DNA of 64,000 bases from Paracentrotus lividus (Eukaryota; Echinodermata; Echinoidea; Camarodonta; Echinidae): assembly GCA_940671915.1 (NCBI GenBank), contig CALNVZ010000218.1, positions 979,294 through 1,043,293 of the forward strand, in the 5' to 3' direction. Positions 47,191-57,569 of this stretch are shown in pieces (position 1 is the first letter of the stretch; each line of letters begins with the position of its first letter). The translations under genes were made by a program, and so were the position numbers. The notes beneath the pieces are model-generated. The model searched no databases. It worked only from the letters and a program-made list of their open reading frames with translations, and was not told where the DNA came from.

Positions 47191-48677
47191 GGGGGGGGCA
47201 ATCTTAAAAGCGGTTTCTCAGATATAAAATACAATGTCATTTGCATGTATTTTTTAAATACAAATATATTTATTAAGGTATTGCCTTTTATAGTACTGAT
47301 TAATTTATTTAATCACAGTAAAATCACTTAAAAGGGTCGTGTGTAAAACAATGAAAATAAAAATAAACAAAAAACTAATCCATGGATCATACAAAAATAT
47401 CCAAAAAGCAGAATTATGAATGATGTAGGCATTTTTCATGATGCGATTCTACAGGGGGTTATAATTTGGCTAAAAGAATATTGCATTGAAATGATCATGA
47501 CAACATATTAGACAATTCATTATATAATGATTAAAAAATAATAATAAAGTACTTTTATCATGACAGCAATATTTCATTTGATACAACAAGATTTAGCCTC
47601 AATATTCTAAACGCATTGGGAAATTTTCGCGGGGAAATGAAATTAATATTCGATAAACTAATACAATTTTTTTTTTAATGTATACATAAAGTGTACATGT
47701 AATTTGGGCAAACGTTTTAGACCAAACTATACTGGAGGTTATTAGGAAAGTAGTCTAATGTTTATTTGCAAAGCTGCTATAATGAAACTGTAGAAACTAA
47801 TGTCAAACAAAACAAACATGAAAAAGGAATTGACATTATTTTAGATTAAATGTCCATAAAAGGACCAAATTTTAAATTCTTCTCCCCGACAATGACACTA
47901 AAAGTTTTTCTGAGATATACTGTGTCTTTTGAAAGCTGCAATATCATTCCTCGCTGAGCTTGAGAAGAGACCGATGAGATCGAGAGCTACGAAAACAAAG
48001 GGCGGACTGAAGACACCATACACGTGATTTGAAGACACCATAAAGATTGATCCACCAGTCCAGTCCATCACCGTGCATGACCGCTTCGTGGACGGGTGTG
48101 GAGCGTTTGTTCCGTCCTCACACCATCCGCGTACCGACATCACAACGCCATTATACCGCCCTTACACCGGGTCTCCAACGACCGGTGCCTGCGGTTCATG
48201 CCTGGCGAAAATTTTGAGCATGCTCGAGCATGCCCAAAACACTCACCGGGCATGAACCGAAGACAAAATAACGTGAACGTTTTTGACGGGTCATCACCGA
48301 CCCACCGTGCACCATCACCGGGTATCCTCCGTGTCCCGCCGTTCACATCAACCTGTTTTGCACGGTCGCGAACGGTGGCAAACGGTGAGTCACCCTGCGA
48401 AGAAAACAATTTTATTTTTCTTGTCAGAGAGCGGTAAGCCCGGTTGGCAAGCGGTAATCGCACGAACAAAAGTAAAGCATGGACTACATATGTGGACGGT
48501 CAGCACGGTAGCAGGCTGGCTAGGACCTGGTATAGCTCCGGTATAGAACGATACAGACCCGGTGAAAATGATGAAAAATGTTATGTGGCCAGTGCCGTTC
48601 TATTGCCGTGTTGCAAATTTTGGTTTTTCGGTGAACGGCGAAGACCCGTTCATTTTACCCGGTAAATGTGACACCAC
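45899..48677. mobile_element. Probable large TIR element with GC-rich ends, ~2.8 kb
   Basis: The left end (aatgcaggtgtcacatgcac, 45899-45918) and the right end near 48660-48677 (rc ggtggtgtcacatttaccgg) share an inverted tgtcacat core. Both subterminal regions (about 45900-46225 and 48050-48670) are GC-rich and repeat accgttcgcc / gaacggt words. The middle (46225-48050) is AT-rich with no transposase frame. A poly(T) with G-run lies at 47158-47198. The borders are approximate. Confidence 0.5.
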
Positions 48678-50634
48678 CATAACTGATTTACCTCTTCTTT
48701 AGTTCGTGAAAATATTTGTCAAACATTTGCAGTTATTGACTTGTCTAAAGTTCTTTTTTCAAATCATGAATTGAAAATCAGTCATTGAGACGGGAGTTAT
48801 TATTGCTTGATAAAAGGCATATTTTTTGTTGCGTACTCGAGGTGCAGTCTGTAATATTGTATGGTCTCCCGTTCACGAGGCGGATCGACGTTCTACTGAT
48901 CTGCTGATCTTTGAGCTAACATGTCTCAATCCAGTAGATGGTCCCATAGGCCATGTACAAGACCCGGTAAAGTATTTAAGTACAAGGTTTTTGGGTTGAT
49001 TCGTGTTCTATATGGGTATTTAGGAAAATTCAGCTTGGTTGCCAGCTTGGCAACCTTGGGCAACTTTTTTTATGTGCATAATTAGAATAATGACCTAATT
49101 AGCATATTTTGTGTATGGAGTCCTATGTGGCTAATCGTAATTCAAGAAACCTGAAATATGAAAAGGTATTTTACAACGAGAAATTCATTTATGATATTAT
49201 TTTTATCTTTTCAGTAGTGCTTTTGTCCTAAATGGCCTAATTAGCCTAATGAGCTAATATTCATATATTAGCCTGTGCATTAATATTAGCCTATCGTATT
49301 AATTTTCTTCTTTTTTTATCTAGAAAACCTGAATATTGTGTATAATACAACATTGCAAATCGATTTTATTGAAGACATCCCATTAATTGATGAGATGACA
49401 TGTTATGTAGATATAATATAATTAGCATAAAAAGAACAACCTAATTAGCATACCATTTGTAATATGGAATATGGGGCTAATCTTAATTAAAGAATCCTGG
49501 GGAAAAGGCTTTTTAATGGTACCCTACAAAGAGGAATTAATTTATGACAATATTTTTATTTGTACAGGTAAGATTTGCTTTGATTTTTAATTATTATATT
49601 CATCACAATGAGCTAATTATGCATAGGCTATCAAAGACAAAATAAAGCAAAGGACACAAAACACACATTAATAATATGAAAACAGGAAGGTTGTCAATTA
49701 CATTGTTGCATAATATTGATGCTTATTTCTTACTTTTAGTTTATTTTGTCTTGGTTAACCCATTGATTTTTGCATAGTATTGATGCTTATTTCTTACTTT
49801 TATTTCATTTTGTCTTTGTTAGCCGATACATGCCATCATTGCATTTGATCCCTCATCATAGCGTGCCACAGGCAGGTGGTAAATGCAGAGCGAATTCCTG
49901 CACAGCCTCGTTTTTGTGTCCTTCACAAAAGTGGCCATTGCTCATTGAAGCATGCATCATTTTCGAACTTTTTTGTGTCAAATAACATTTTATGATATGA
50001 GCTTTATGTATCTACTCTCCAACAACCAAATATTTCTTATTTAGTAGCCGTTTCAAAAGTGTATAGTTCTTTCTTGGAAACAATGTATGTGTATGGTTGA
50101 CCCTTAAGTGGGCGGGGGGGGGGTATGAAATACAGAAATATGCTAATCTAGTCGTTATTCTAATTATGCTAACTATATCAAAGGCAAATGCAATATATTA
50201 TCAGGCTGATAGTGAATTGAAGTGACTTACAATGTTGCATTACACAATGTTCAAGCTCTGTAGATAAACAATGAAATTAGATCACATAGCATTAAACAAT
50301 AATTTATAATCACATTGTGATGAATATGCTAATTAAAAACAATTCTCACGAATAAAAAAAAATCATAAATCAATTCATTTTTATTCACGTTTTTGGGATT
50401 CTTTAATTGAGATTAGCCCCAATTCCATATAACAAATGAACTGCCAATTAGGTCAATGTTCTTTTATGCTAATTATATCATATCTACATAACATATCTCA
50501 TGAATTAATGGATGTATTACACAATATTCAGGCTTTCTAAATAAAAAAAAAAAAGAAAAAGAAAATTCCATAGGCTGATATTAATGCACAGGCTAATATG
50601 CATATTAGCTCATTATGCTAATTAGACTATTTAA

Positions 50635-51214
50635 AGGAGAATGAAACCCTAGGATTCAGTTGAATTGTATGAAACAAAAAAAATATCAAAGAAACAGATT
50701 CAAGAAAGTTTGAGAACAATTGAATAAATAATAAGAAAGTTATGTGCATTTGAATGTTGTGATCACTAACGCCTATGGAGATCCTCACACTTGCAACAGG
50801 CCCAAGATGTGTGATGTCACACATGAACAACTCTCCCATATGACATACAAAAAAATACAAAAAATTCTTTTTCTCATTCTTGTGGTAGTACAGACTCTTC
50901 ACACATGATTATATTTTGTGAACTTGTATTACATGTCCTCCCATGAAAAGAATCTCAGATCTTTTAGCGGAATTAATAAAAAAAAGACAATTTGAGTGAA
51001 ATATGTACAAAAGTAATGGGGAAGTTGTTCATGTATAACATCACACATCTTGGGCCCGTTGCTAATGTGAGGATCTCCATAACGGTAGTGGTCACAACAT
51101 TCAAATGCTCATAACTTTCTTCTTATTCATTCATTTTTAAATTTTCGTTGATCAGCTTCTTTAATTTTCCTGTTTTTTTTACAATTTAATGAATCCCTAG
51201 GGTTTCCTTCCCCT
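50635..51214. mobile_element. 580-bp inverted-repeat element in a TTAA site
   Basis: Ends aggagaatgaaaccctagga and its near mirror (51190-51214). TTAA on both sides (50631-50634 and 51215-51218). The inside is largely palindromic: aacgcctatggagatcctca near 50769 mirrors 51065-51085, and tgaacaac / gttgttca words mirror too. A TTAA target suggests piggyBac or Kolobok. No open frame. An eroded relative may lie at 31770-32290. Confidence 0.85.
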
Positions 51215-51434
51215 TTAAGACAAAAGCCTTTCTTAAAAGATAAAAATGCTATCATCGTTGTAAAATACCCGTAAAATGTTGTTTTCTTCACGTTTTTCAG
51301 GGTTCTTTAATTAAGACTAGCTCCATATTCCATATAACAAATTATATACTAATTAGGTCATTGTTCGTATTATGCTAATTACAATATATCTACATATTAA
51401 ACTTATCATCTCATAAATCAATGGGATGTCTTAA

Positions 51435-52387
51435 CCCTATCAAGACCAAGGGGGGGGGGGCACATTGTGCCCCCTTACCAAACTTTTATACGCCATTTCT
51501 ATATGCTTGGATCTTTTTCCACCAAACTTGGTGACTTTTCCTAAAATTTATTCACAAACATTTTGATACATATTTTGCGAGGGTATGATGTTCCGTGTTG
51601 CCATGGCAACCACAAATTAGTAACCATGTTTCTCCATTTTTATAAGTTTCGATATCGTTTGTTTTAAACAATATTATGGAGGTTTCTTTATTCAAATTGA
51701 ATTGGAATAACATTCTAAACTGAAAACCACTCTTCTCCTTTTATTTTTATTACATTTCATGTGCAAAATGGCGCCAAAACAATAGACATAAAAGAAAATA
51801 TTGAAATATCTATTTTTTTTCACATTTCTAAACTTTTGAATTAGTCTATCCTTTGAAAATTCACAGAATATGATTATTTCTTATTGTATAATCACTTTGC
51901 ATACCTAAACAGTGAAAATTAGTACAAAAACTATTAAAATTAGATTATTTTAGTTAATTACCTGAAGCACCCTCTAGTGGCGAAATTGCATTTTTCTGAT
52001 TTCAGAGAATAAAGCGCCCCCATTTGGCAACTTTGGACGTTTTAAATAGATGAATAAACAATGAATGAATCATAAGACATATTTGAACCAATCTCAATCA
52101 TCAAACTGTGATTTTAGAGAGTCAAAATGATTTAATTTGAATTCTGTGTATTTTTCTATGTATTTCTTTATTTAATTGTAAATAGCGCCCCCATATGGTG
52201 ACCTTGAGAAATTTGTGTTGTACCAAGTTGTAAAGCTTGAGTTGCTTTATCGTCATGTCAAATATGAAAGTGATCGGTCAAATAATAAAAATAAAAAAAT
52301 ATGGAGGTGGGGCAAGTGCCCGCCGCCCCCGCCTCCGCCTCCCCCTTGGGCCTAACGAACCATCAAAATACCTTGGTCTTGATAGGG
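51435..52387. mobile_element. Non-autonomous piggyBac-like element, 953 bp
   Basis: Bounded by TTAA (51431-51434 and 52388-52391). The TIR begins ccctatcaagaccaagg and is mirrored exactly (ccttggtcttgataggg). TTAA followed by CCCT is the signature of piggyBac elements. The interior has no transposase frame, so it depends on enzyme made elsewhere. Two C/G-rich blocks lie just inside the ends. Confidence 0.9.
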
Positions 52388-52934
52388 TTAAATAAAAGTA
52401 ATTTACAATGTTTTATTACACAATATTCAGGTTTTCTACATAAAAAAGAAGAAAATTAATCCCATAGGCTAATATGCATATTAGCTCATTATGCTAATTA
52501 GGCCATTTAAGACAAAAGCACTACTTGAAAGGTAAAAATAATATCATAAATTAATTTCTCGTCATAAAATACCCTTAAAAAGTCTCTTCATCCATGTTTC
52601 AGGGTTCCTGAACTACCATAAGCCACATTTTCCAAATTATGACATATGCTAATTAGGTCATTATTCTAATTATGCAATAAAAAAAGTTGCCCAAGGTTGC
52701 CAAGCTGGCAACCAAGTTGAATTTTCTTATATACCCATCTAGAACACAAATCAACCAAAAAACCTTGTACTTAAATATTTTTCTGGGTCCAAAAAATTTC
52801 TATTGGACTAATAACTAAAATCTTGAAGGCATCAACCAGAAATATATGAAAAGCTTATTATCCTGAAAAAAGATGTAACTATTGAATTACCACAAACCTG
52901 CTCTAGGTAATGAAAACAGGGTTATATAAAAAGA

Positions 52935-53163
52935 AAGTTCAAGTTTAAATTTAAGTTTAATTTATTCAAAAACCAGACATATGAGTACAAAACGATAGGA
53001 ACATGATTATAAAAGGTTTTCTAGGACCCCTAAGAAGCACAGCTTGTGAGTGGGGCCCTACAGTAAAAGAAATATAAATAAAGGAAAATACATAATATGC
53101 AAAGATCTAAACTACAGATATGTACATTAAACAAGGTAAGAAAAATATGCACACATAACGACA

Positions 53164-53198
<35 letters not shown>

Positions 53199-53690
53199 CA
53201 CACACACACAAACATATACAAACGTCTAGGCTGGTCAACTATGAATCAACTCAGAATATAACTCATAAATTTAACTCAGATTGTTAAAGAGGTATTTTTT
53301 ACATTGCACTCTAAACCGATAAAGAGTTGTACAGTTCTTAATATCAGGAGGTAATCGGTTCCACTCCTTGATACAAGTTGTTTTGCAGGAATTTAAGGAA
53401 ACTTTAGTTCTTACATGAGGTCGGTGGATAAGGTTTAGTTGACGTGTATTATAATTATGTACCTGAGAGTTAAGGGGAAATAAATCTTTCAGATGGCAAG
53501 ATTGGGGGCAAACATGAAGCTTTAAACATGAAAATCAAACAATTAAATGCAACTAAATCATCTAGTGGAAGTAACTTTAACTGCAGGAATAAAGGTTTAC
53601 TAGGGTGTCTGAAAGTCGAATTGGTGATAAGCCTTAATGTTTTCTTTTGAAAATGGGTCATCATGATGGCTATACACAATATACTTCAAA
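52935..53690 (-). mobile_element. CR1-type LINE, 3' fragment
   Basis: The minus reading near 53679-53500 gives QKKTLRLITNSTFRHPSKPL followed by FLQLKLLPLDDLVAFNCLIF and MFKASCLPP, the end of a CR1/Crack-like RT. About 535 bp of 3' UTR follows, with an AC microsatellite at about 53163-53215 and a tgagtggggccctac word shared with other LINE tails in the window. It lacks RT motifs and endonuclease. Confidence 0.75.
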
Positions 53691-53782
53691 ACAAGACTGT
53701 GTTTCCTCAATACCTCAAGTAATTTCGTAGGTTAACCTCTTGACAGTTGACCTTTTACCTACATTCTTAAAAATAATGATCA

Positions 53783-55699
53783 GGGGCCGTATTCATAAAA
53801 CCCTTATAAGCCTAGTTAGCAACTAAATTGACCGAAGTTCCACACTAAGTCAAATTTGTTATTCACAAAACACTCATAAGTTGTTCTCGTGTGTCAAGCT
53901 CATTAATATATAGGTATTTTCTTTCTCATGCTTGGTATGAGCTTATTCAACCTCCACAAATATCAATAAAAGAAGCTCCAGTTGGAAAATGTAGATAGGG
54001 ACAAAATTCATGATTATATTGTTGCCAGATACATTTCTTCAAAGCTGCCAACCGGCTCTAGTTAGCAACTTAAAATTGTTATTCACAAGACCTTAATTGC
54101 CTTAGTTGTCACACAATTTCCTTCAAAAAGATATAGTTGATCATGAGCACCTATAGCGTTTTATGGTGTAACTTATTTTCCCCTTAAATTTGAGTTTCTA
54201 AAGCGATATTTTTCAGTTTTTATGTTAGTTTATTTATAATGTCAAATGAACAATCCACTAAATGCGTATTTCAATATTGTTATTTTCTAAGATATCACAT
54301 TTTTCAAAATCAATGATAATTTATGGTAAGTTAACCTGATTATGCCATGAGGTCTGAACGATGAGACTAGCAAGACAAAACCTATATGTGGGAAAGTTTG
54401 GTGGGCTGACTGCTCAAGACTGCACATTGCATAAGACTAAAAACAAATGTCTCTATTCTATGTATCTGTATTCAATATATTATATTCACTTTCTTTTATT
54501 GTATTTTCTTACTGTTGTTATGCATATGACCAATCTGGAATATAAACTACTTATTGGGGTTCTTAGTAAGGTTTTGTGAATAACAATTTAGGTGTATGCT
54601 ACTTGTTGACATTGGACTTGTTATTTTTCCATGAGTTAGGTGTATGCTGTTTGTTGACTTTGGCGAGAAGGGTTTTGGAGCTAGAAGAGCTACGTAGAGG
54701 GTTAAGAAGAGGAAAGAATCTTCAGAGATAGGAGAAATGTACTGGAGTTATATCACGATGAAGAACTTTTTCAAAGATATAGGTTTTGAAAAAATATTTC
54801 TTTCGCCAAAAATATATCCGAAAAGCAAACAAAATAAAAAAAAATCTGAAATTTGACAAATGAAAAATAAATAGAAAAGCGGAAGTCCAACGCTTGCTCC
54901 CCCCCCCCCGATAAGGATGGACCACTGAAGATATGAATGAATGGGTAATTAATGGGAGCAGGATAGTAATGCATGAACAAAGAAATTGCAATGTATTCTG
55001 TTTGTGTGTCCGTGTGTGGGAGGGGTTTGCATATTTCCAGTGCAGTTTTGGTCATTTAAAGGTAGTGTCATCCTTTTTCACAAATTGCGAAAACTAATGC
55101 AACTTGGCATAACTTTAGAATATGATCAACCTATGCTGTCTATTCTTACTGTCATAGGTTGCCTAGATCAGTAAAAATAAAACGATAATCTGACTACCAA
55201 TCTACACCAGCTCTCCATCAACATCGTGGATATTACAGCGCGCACGCACGCACCACACACAGCAATATACACACGGCGCATCAGCGTGCTTTATTCTCTG
55301 CGCTAACGGTCAACGCATCGCACCGTACGGTATATTTTTCGAGGTTCGAAAAAAAAAAGGAATGAATTTTGATAATTGCAATATAATGACAAATATACAA
55401 AATTGAGCTTAATCATGTTGTGGGAAGATATAGTAATTGATATACTACAATATCCTCTAAAAAAACTAGAAATTTAATATCTTTGCCTGCAAAAGGCTGA
55501 CACTACCTTTAAGTGACTATATAATAATTGAACAACTGCAGCATGGCCGTAGTTACTCATGCAAATTATGATCTATTGTGTTGTTGCCTTTATATCAAAT
55601 GAGAAAGTTACTTGATAGCTAGTTTGAAAGAAGGGGACTTATCTCTTAGCTAAGGCCTAGTTGGCAACTGACTTATGAGGGTTTTATGAATATGGGCCC
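53783..55699. mobile_element. ~1.9-kb TIR element beside exon 1
   Basis: Left end ggggccgtattcataaaacc (53783-53802), mirrored by 55670-55699 (rc gggcccatattcataaaacc). Matching continues about 40 bp inward with gcctagtt(a/g)gcaact. A CAG lies on both sides. It holds a nested element at 55056-55512. No transposase frame. Its right end is only about 35 bp from the splice donor of the upstream ankyrin exon. Confidence 0.7.
55056..55512. mobile_element. Nested 457-bp TIR element
   Basis: Ends ttaaaggtagtgtca (55056-55070) and the exact mirror at 55498-55512. TTAA can be read at both edges. The middle has a GC-rich stretch (gcgcgcacgcacgcacc). No frame. It is younger than the element around it. 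Confidence 0.7.
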
Positions 55700-55735
55700 A
55701 GATGATTGGTTACCTACATGTATAGTGATACATAC

Positions 55736-55913
55736 CTTGACGGATTAAATATTTGGCGAAATAAAGATGACCATTCTGAGCAGATGAATGTAATGCAGTC
55801 CAACCATCGTCTTTGTCCTTATTCACCTCAGCCCCTTACCTTGTTAGTTTTTTAACGTCCTTAAGGTTACCATGTAATGCAGCAGTGTAAAGTGAAGTTG
55901 TGTTATGCCCCAT
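55736..55913 (-). pseudogene. Upstream ankyrin exon with an in-frame stop
   Basis: From ATG 55913 it reads MGHNTTSLYTAALHGNLKDV, KKLTR, stop (TAA 55838-55836), GAEVNKDKDDGWTALHSSAQ and NGHLYFAKYLIRQ, then donor GTATGT. Apart from the TAA this is two ankyrin repeats. Splicing is phase 1 and joins the 45362 acceptor in frame as Asp-Leu-Lys-Met. It is probably the first coding exon. Whether the stop is fixed or a sequence error cannot be told from one sequence. Confidence 0.65.
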
Positions 55914-56216
55914 CACAAAAAGTAGATGACGATAAAATAAATATCATATCATAAAAATTATGAATATTTAAGATGACGACTTTGTCTGGCACGTGTCTAC
56001 TGCAGATGATGTCTTCAACAGAATCCTAATAATTATATCTAGACTGATCCAGTCTTTGTGTAGCTTGCAATCAACGTCAGACCTAATCGAAAAAAGAGAG
56101 TTTCCAGACCGATGACCAGGGCAGAGTCCGATGGACTTAACGGGTTGTGGAGGTGCAATAGAACATGAACCGAATTGATAAACAATGGCAAATTTCCTCA
56201 GATATTGCTCGTCATA
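55914..56216. other. Upstream flank of exon 1; nothing recognised
   Basis: This would hold the promoter and 5' UTR if 55736-55913 is the first exon. I see no clear TATA box or initiator that stands out from the AT-rich background. Confidence 0.3.
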
Positions 56217-56920
56217 TATAGGGGAGACTGGGGTAATTATATCCCTGGGGTAATTATGGCCCCTTTGTCTTTGAGCGCTTATAATTCTTTGCTGCATTGC
56301 ACAATGATAATTTAAATTTTACACATACCTAACTAAACTCCTCCTACTATCATAAGAGAAAAATAAGCCCTTTACTACAAATTTTGTGCTTATTGGAGCG
56401 TGAAATGTACGGCAATAACAATTCTGTTCGTTGGAAAGGGGCAAGTCTGCTTTTTTATTTGGGGTGTGATATCATTAATTAAAAGCATTTAAGATGAAAT
56501 TTTAATTGAAAAAAAAACAATTGGAACTAACAAACACAACAGAAAAACTTCCACCTGAATATCTTCAATAGTAAAGCTGTAAAGAGGGATCAAATTGAAA
56601 GTGTCATTTGGGGCAATTATGGCCCCCAATGCATAAACAGTGTATAACGCGGAGTTGGGGACATTCACTAACTTTTCTTGTATGATTATGTACATAAATA
56701 TATGTATTGCTATGACTGGAAAATTTCAACATTTTGGCTGAACCAATTATTGATTAAATCATTGTTGGTTGTTGATAAATGTATTTGGAATACCCAACAA
56801 CATTTATTTTACATTACCATAATTAATTAGCATAATATCTTTTAATGTATACAGTCATTACAATATGGGCCATAAATACCCCAACCCGTGGGGTAATTAT
56901 GGCCCCACAGCATATCAATT
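56217..56920. repeat. Repeat with iterated ggggtaattatggcccc motif
   Basis: Starts tataggggagactggggtaa (56217-56236). Variants of ggggtaattatggcccc recur near 56247-56265, 56608-56626 and 56890-56907, and a mirrored form lies near 56868-56885. The left end resembles the TIR of 26845-27835, but I cannot find the mirrored right end, so it may be truncated. Confidence 0.55.
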
Positions 56921-57569
56921 CTACTCCATGTAAAATGTAAAGCTAACGTGTACCATTTTGTAGCATTAAATCGGTACACAATGCGCTTGCGCCAGATGAG
57001 TAAGGCGCGTCCATTATTTAAGGAGGGGAGAGCGGGCCGCGGAGAGGAAATATGGTTTAACGACGTGCGCTGGTGGCGAGAGCGAGCAGACAAAGTAGAC
57101 GACTGCATGCAGCTAGGTACGTAGGCTACAGTGGTGGATCCAGGATTTCATTACAGGGGGGGGGGGCAAAATCAGAATTTCAGATTTTGGTAACTTTTTA
57201 TTTTTTGTTTCTGTTACTTGTTCCCGGGCGAGCGAAAAATATACATCAATTTTTCTTCATGTCATGCTGGTCGATCGATAAGCGGGGGGGGGGGGGGGGG
57301 GTAGGTGTTAATTTTTTGGGGCTTCGTGCGTAAAGAGGTCATCATGCATATTTGAAAATGACAAGCTATGTATAGGACAGGCATCTATATAGGTTTATAT
57401 ACTTATTTCATGGTATTTTCGATGAATAAATAGCAATTCAGTCCTAGTTTTGTTTTTGTTGTCTCTATAAACACAAAAAAATGTCATTTTTTGCCAAATG
57501 TAAACTTAACATGTGGTATTCTGATAATTAAACCTAGGTGTAACCCCAGTCTTAACTAGAAAGTTAGAC
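56921..57569. other. No gene seen; dispersed repeat tag
   Basis: The tag gtggatccaggattt with a G-run lies at 57132-57165, as at 12751 and near 35040. A second G-run lies at 57284-57301. Nothing else recognised. Confidence 0.4.

Larger units (their letters stand above)
48959..52790. mobile_element. Foldback element, ~3.8 kb, with two later insertions
   Basis: The ends are long inverted repeats. 48959-49075 (tacaaggtttttgggttgat ... gccagcttggcaaccttggg) mirrors 52676-52790 over about 115 bp. Inward of the ends, AT-rich units with aattagcata / tgctaattaggtcatt words recur, minus-oriented in the left arm (about 49076-49640) and plus-oriented in the right arm (about 50150-52675). A 68-bp direct duplication lies near the centre (about 49704-49830). 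Two TTAA-targeted elements (50635-51214 and 51435-52387) enlarge the right arm. There is no coding frame. The structure recalls sea-urchin TU-type foldback transposons. Confidence 0.8.

Noticed and set aside
45839..48665. Several overlapping GC-rich open frames at 45.8-46.0 and 47.9-48.7 kb
   Set aside because: They follow the GC-rich ends of a probable transposable element, occur on both strands and show no domain.
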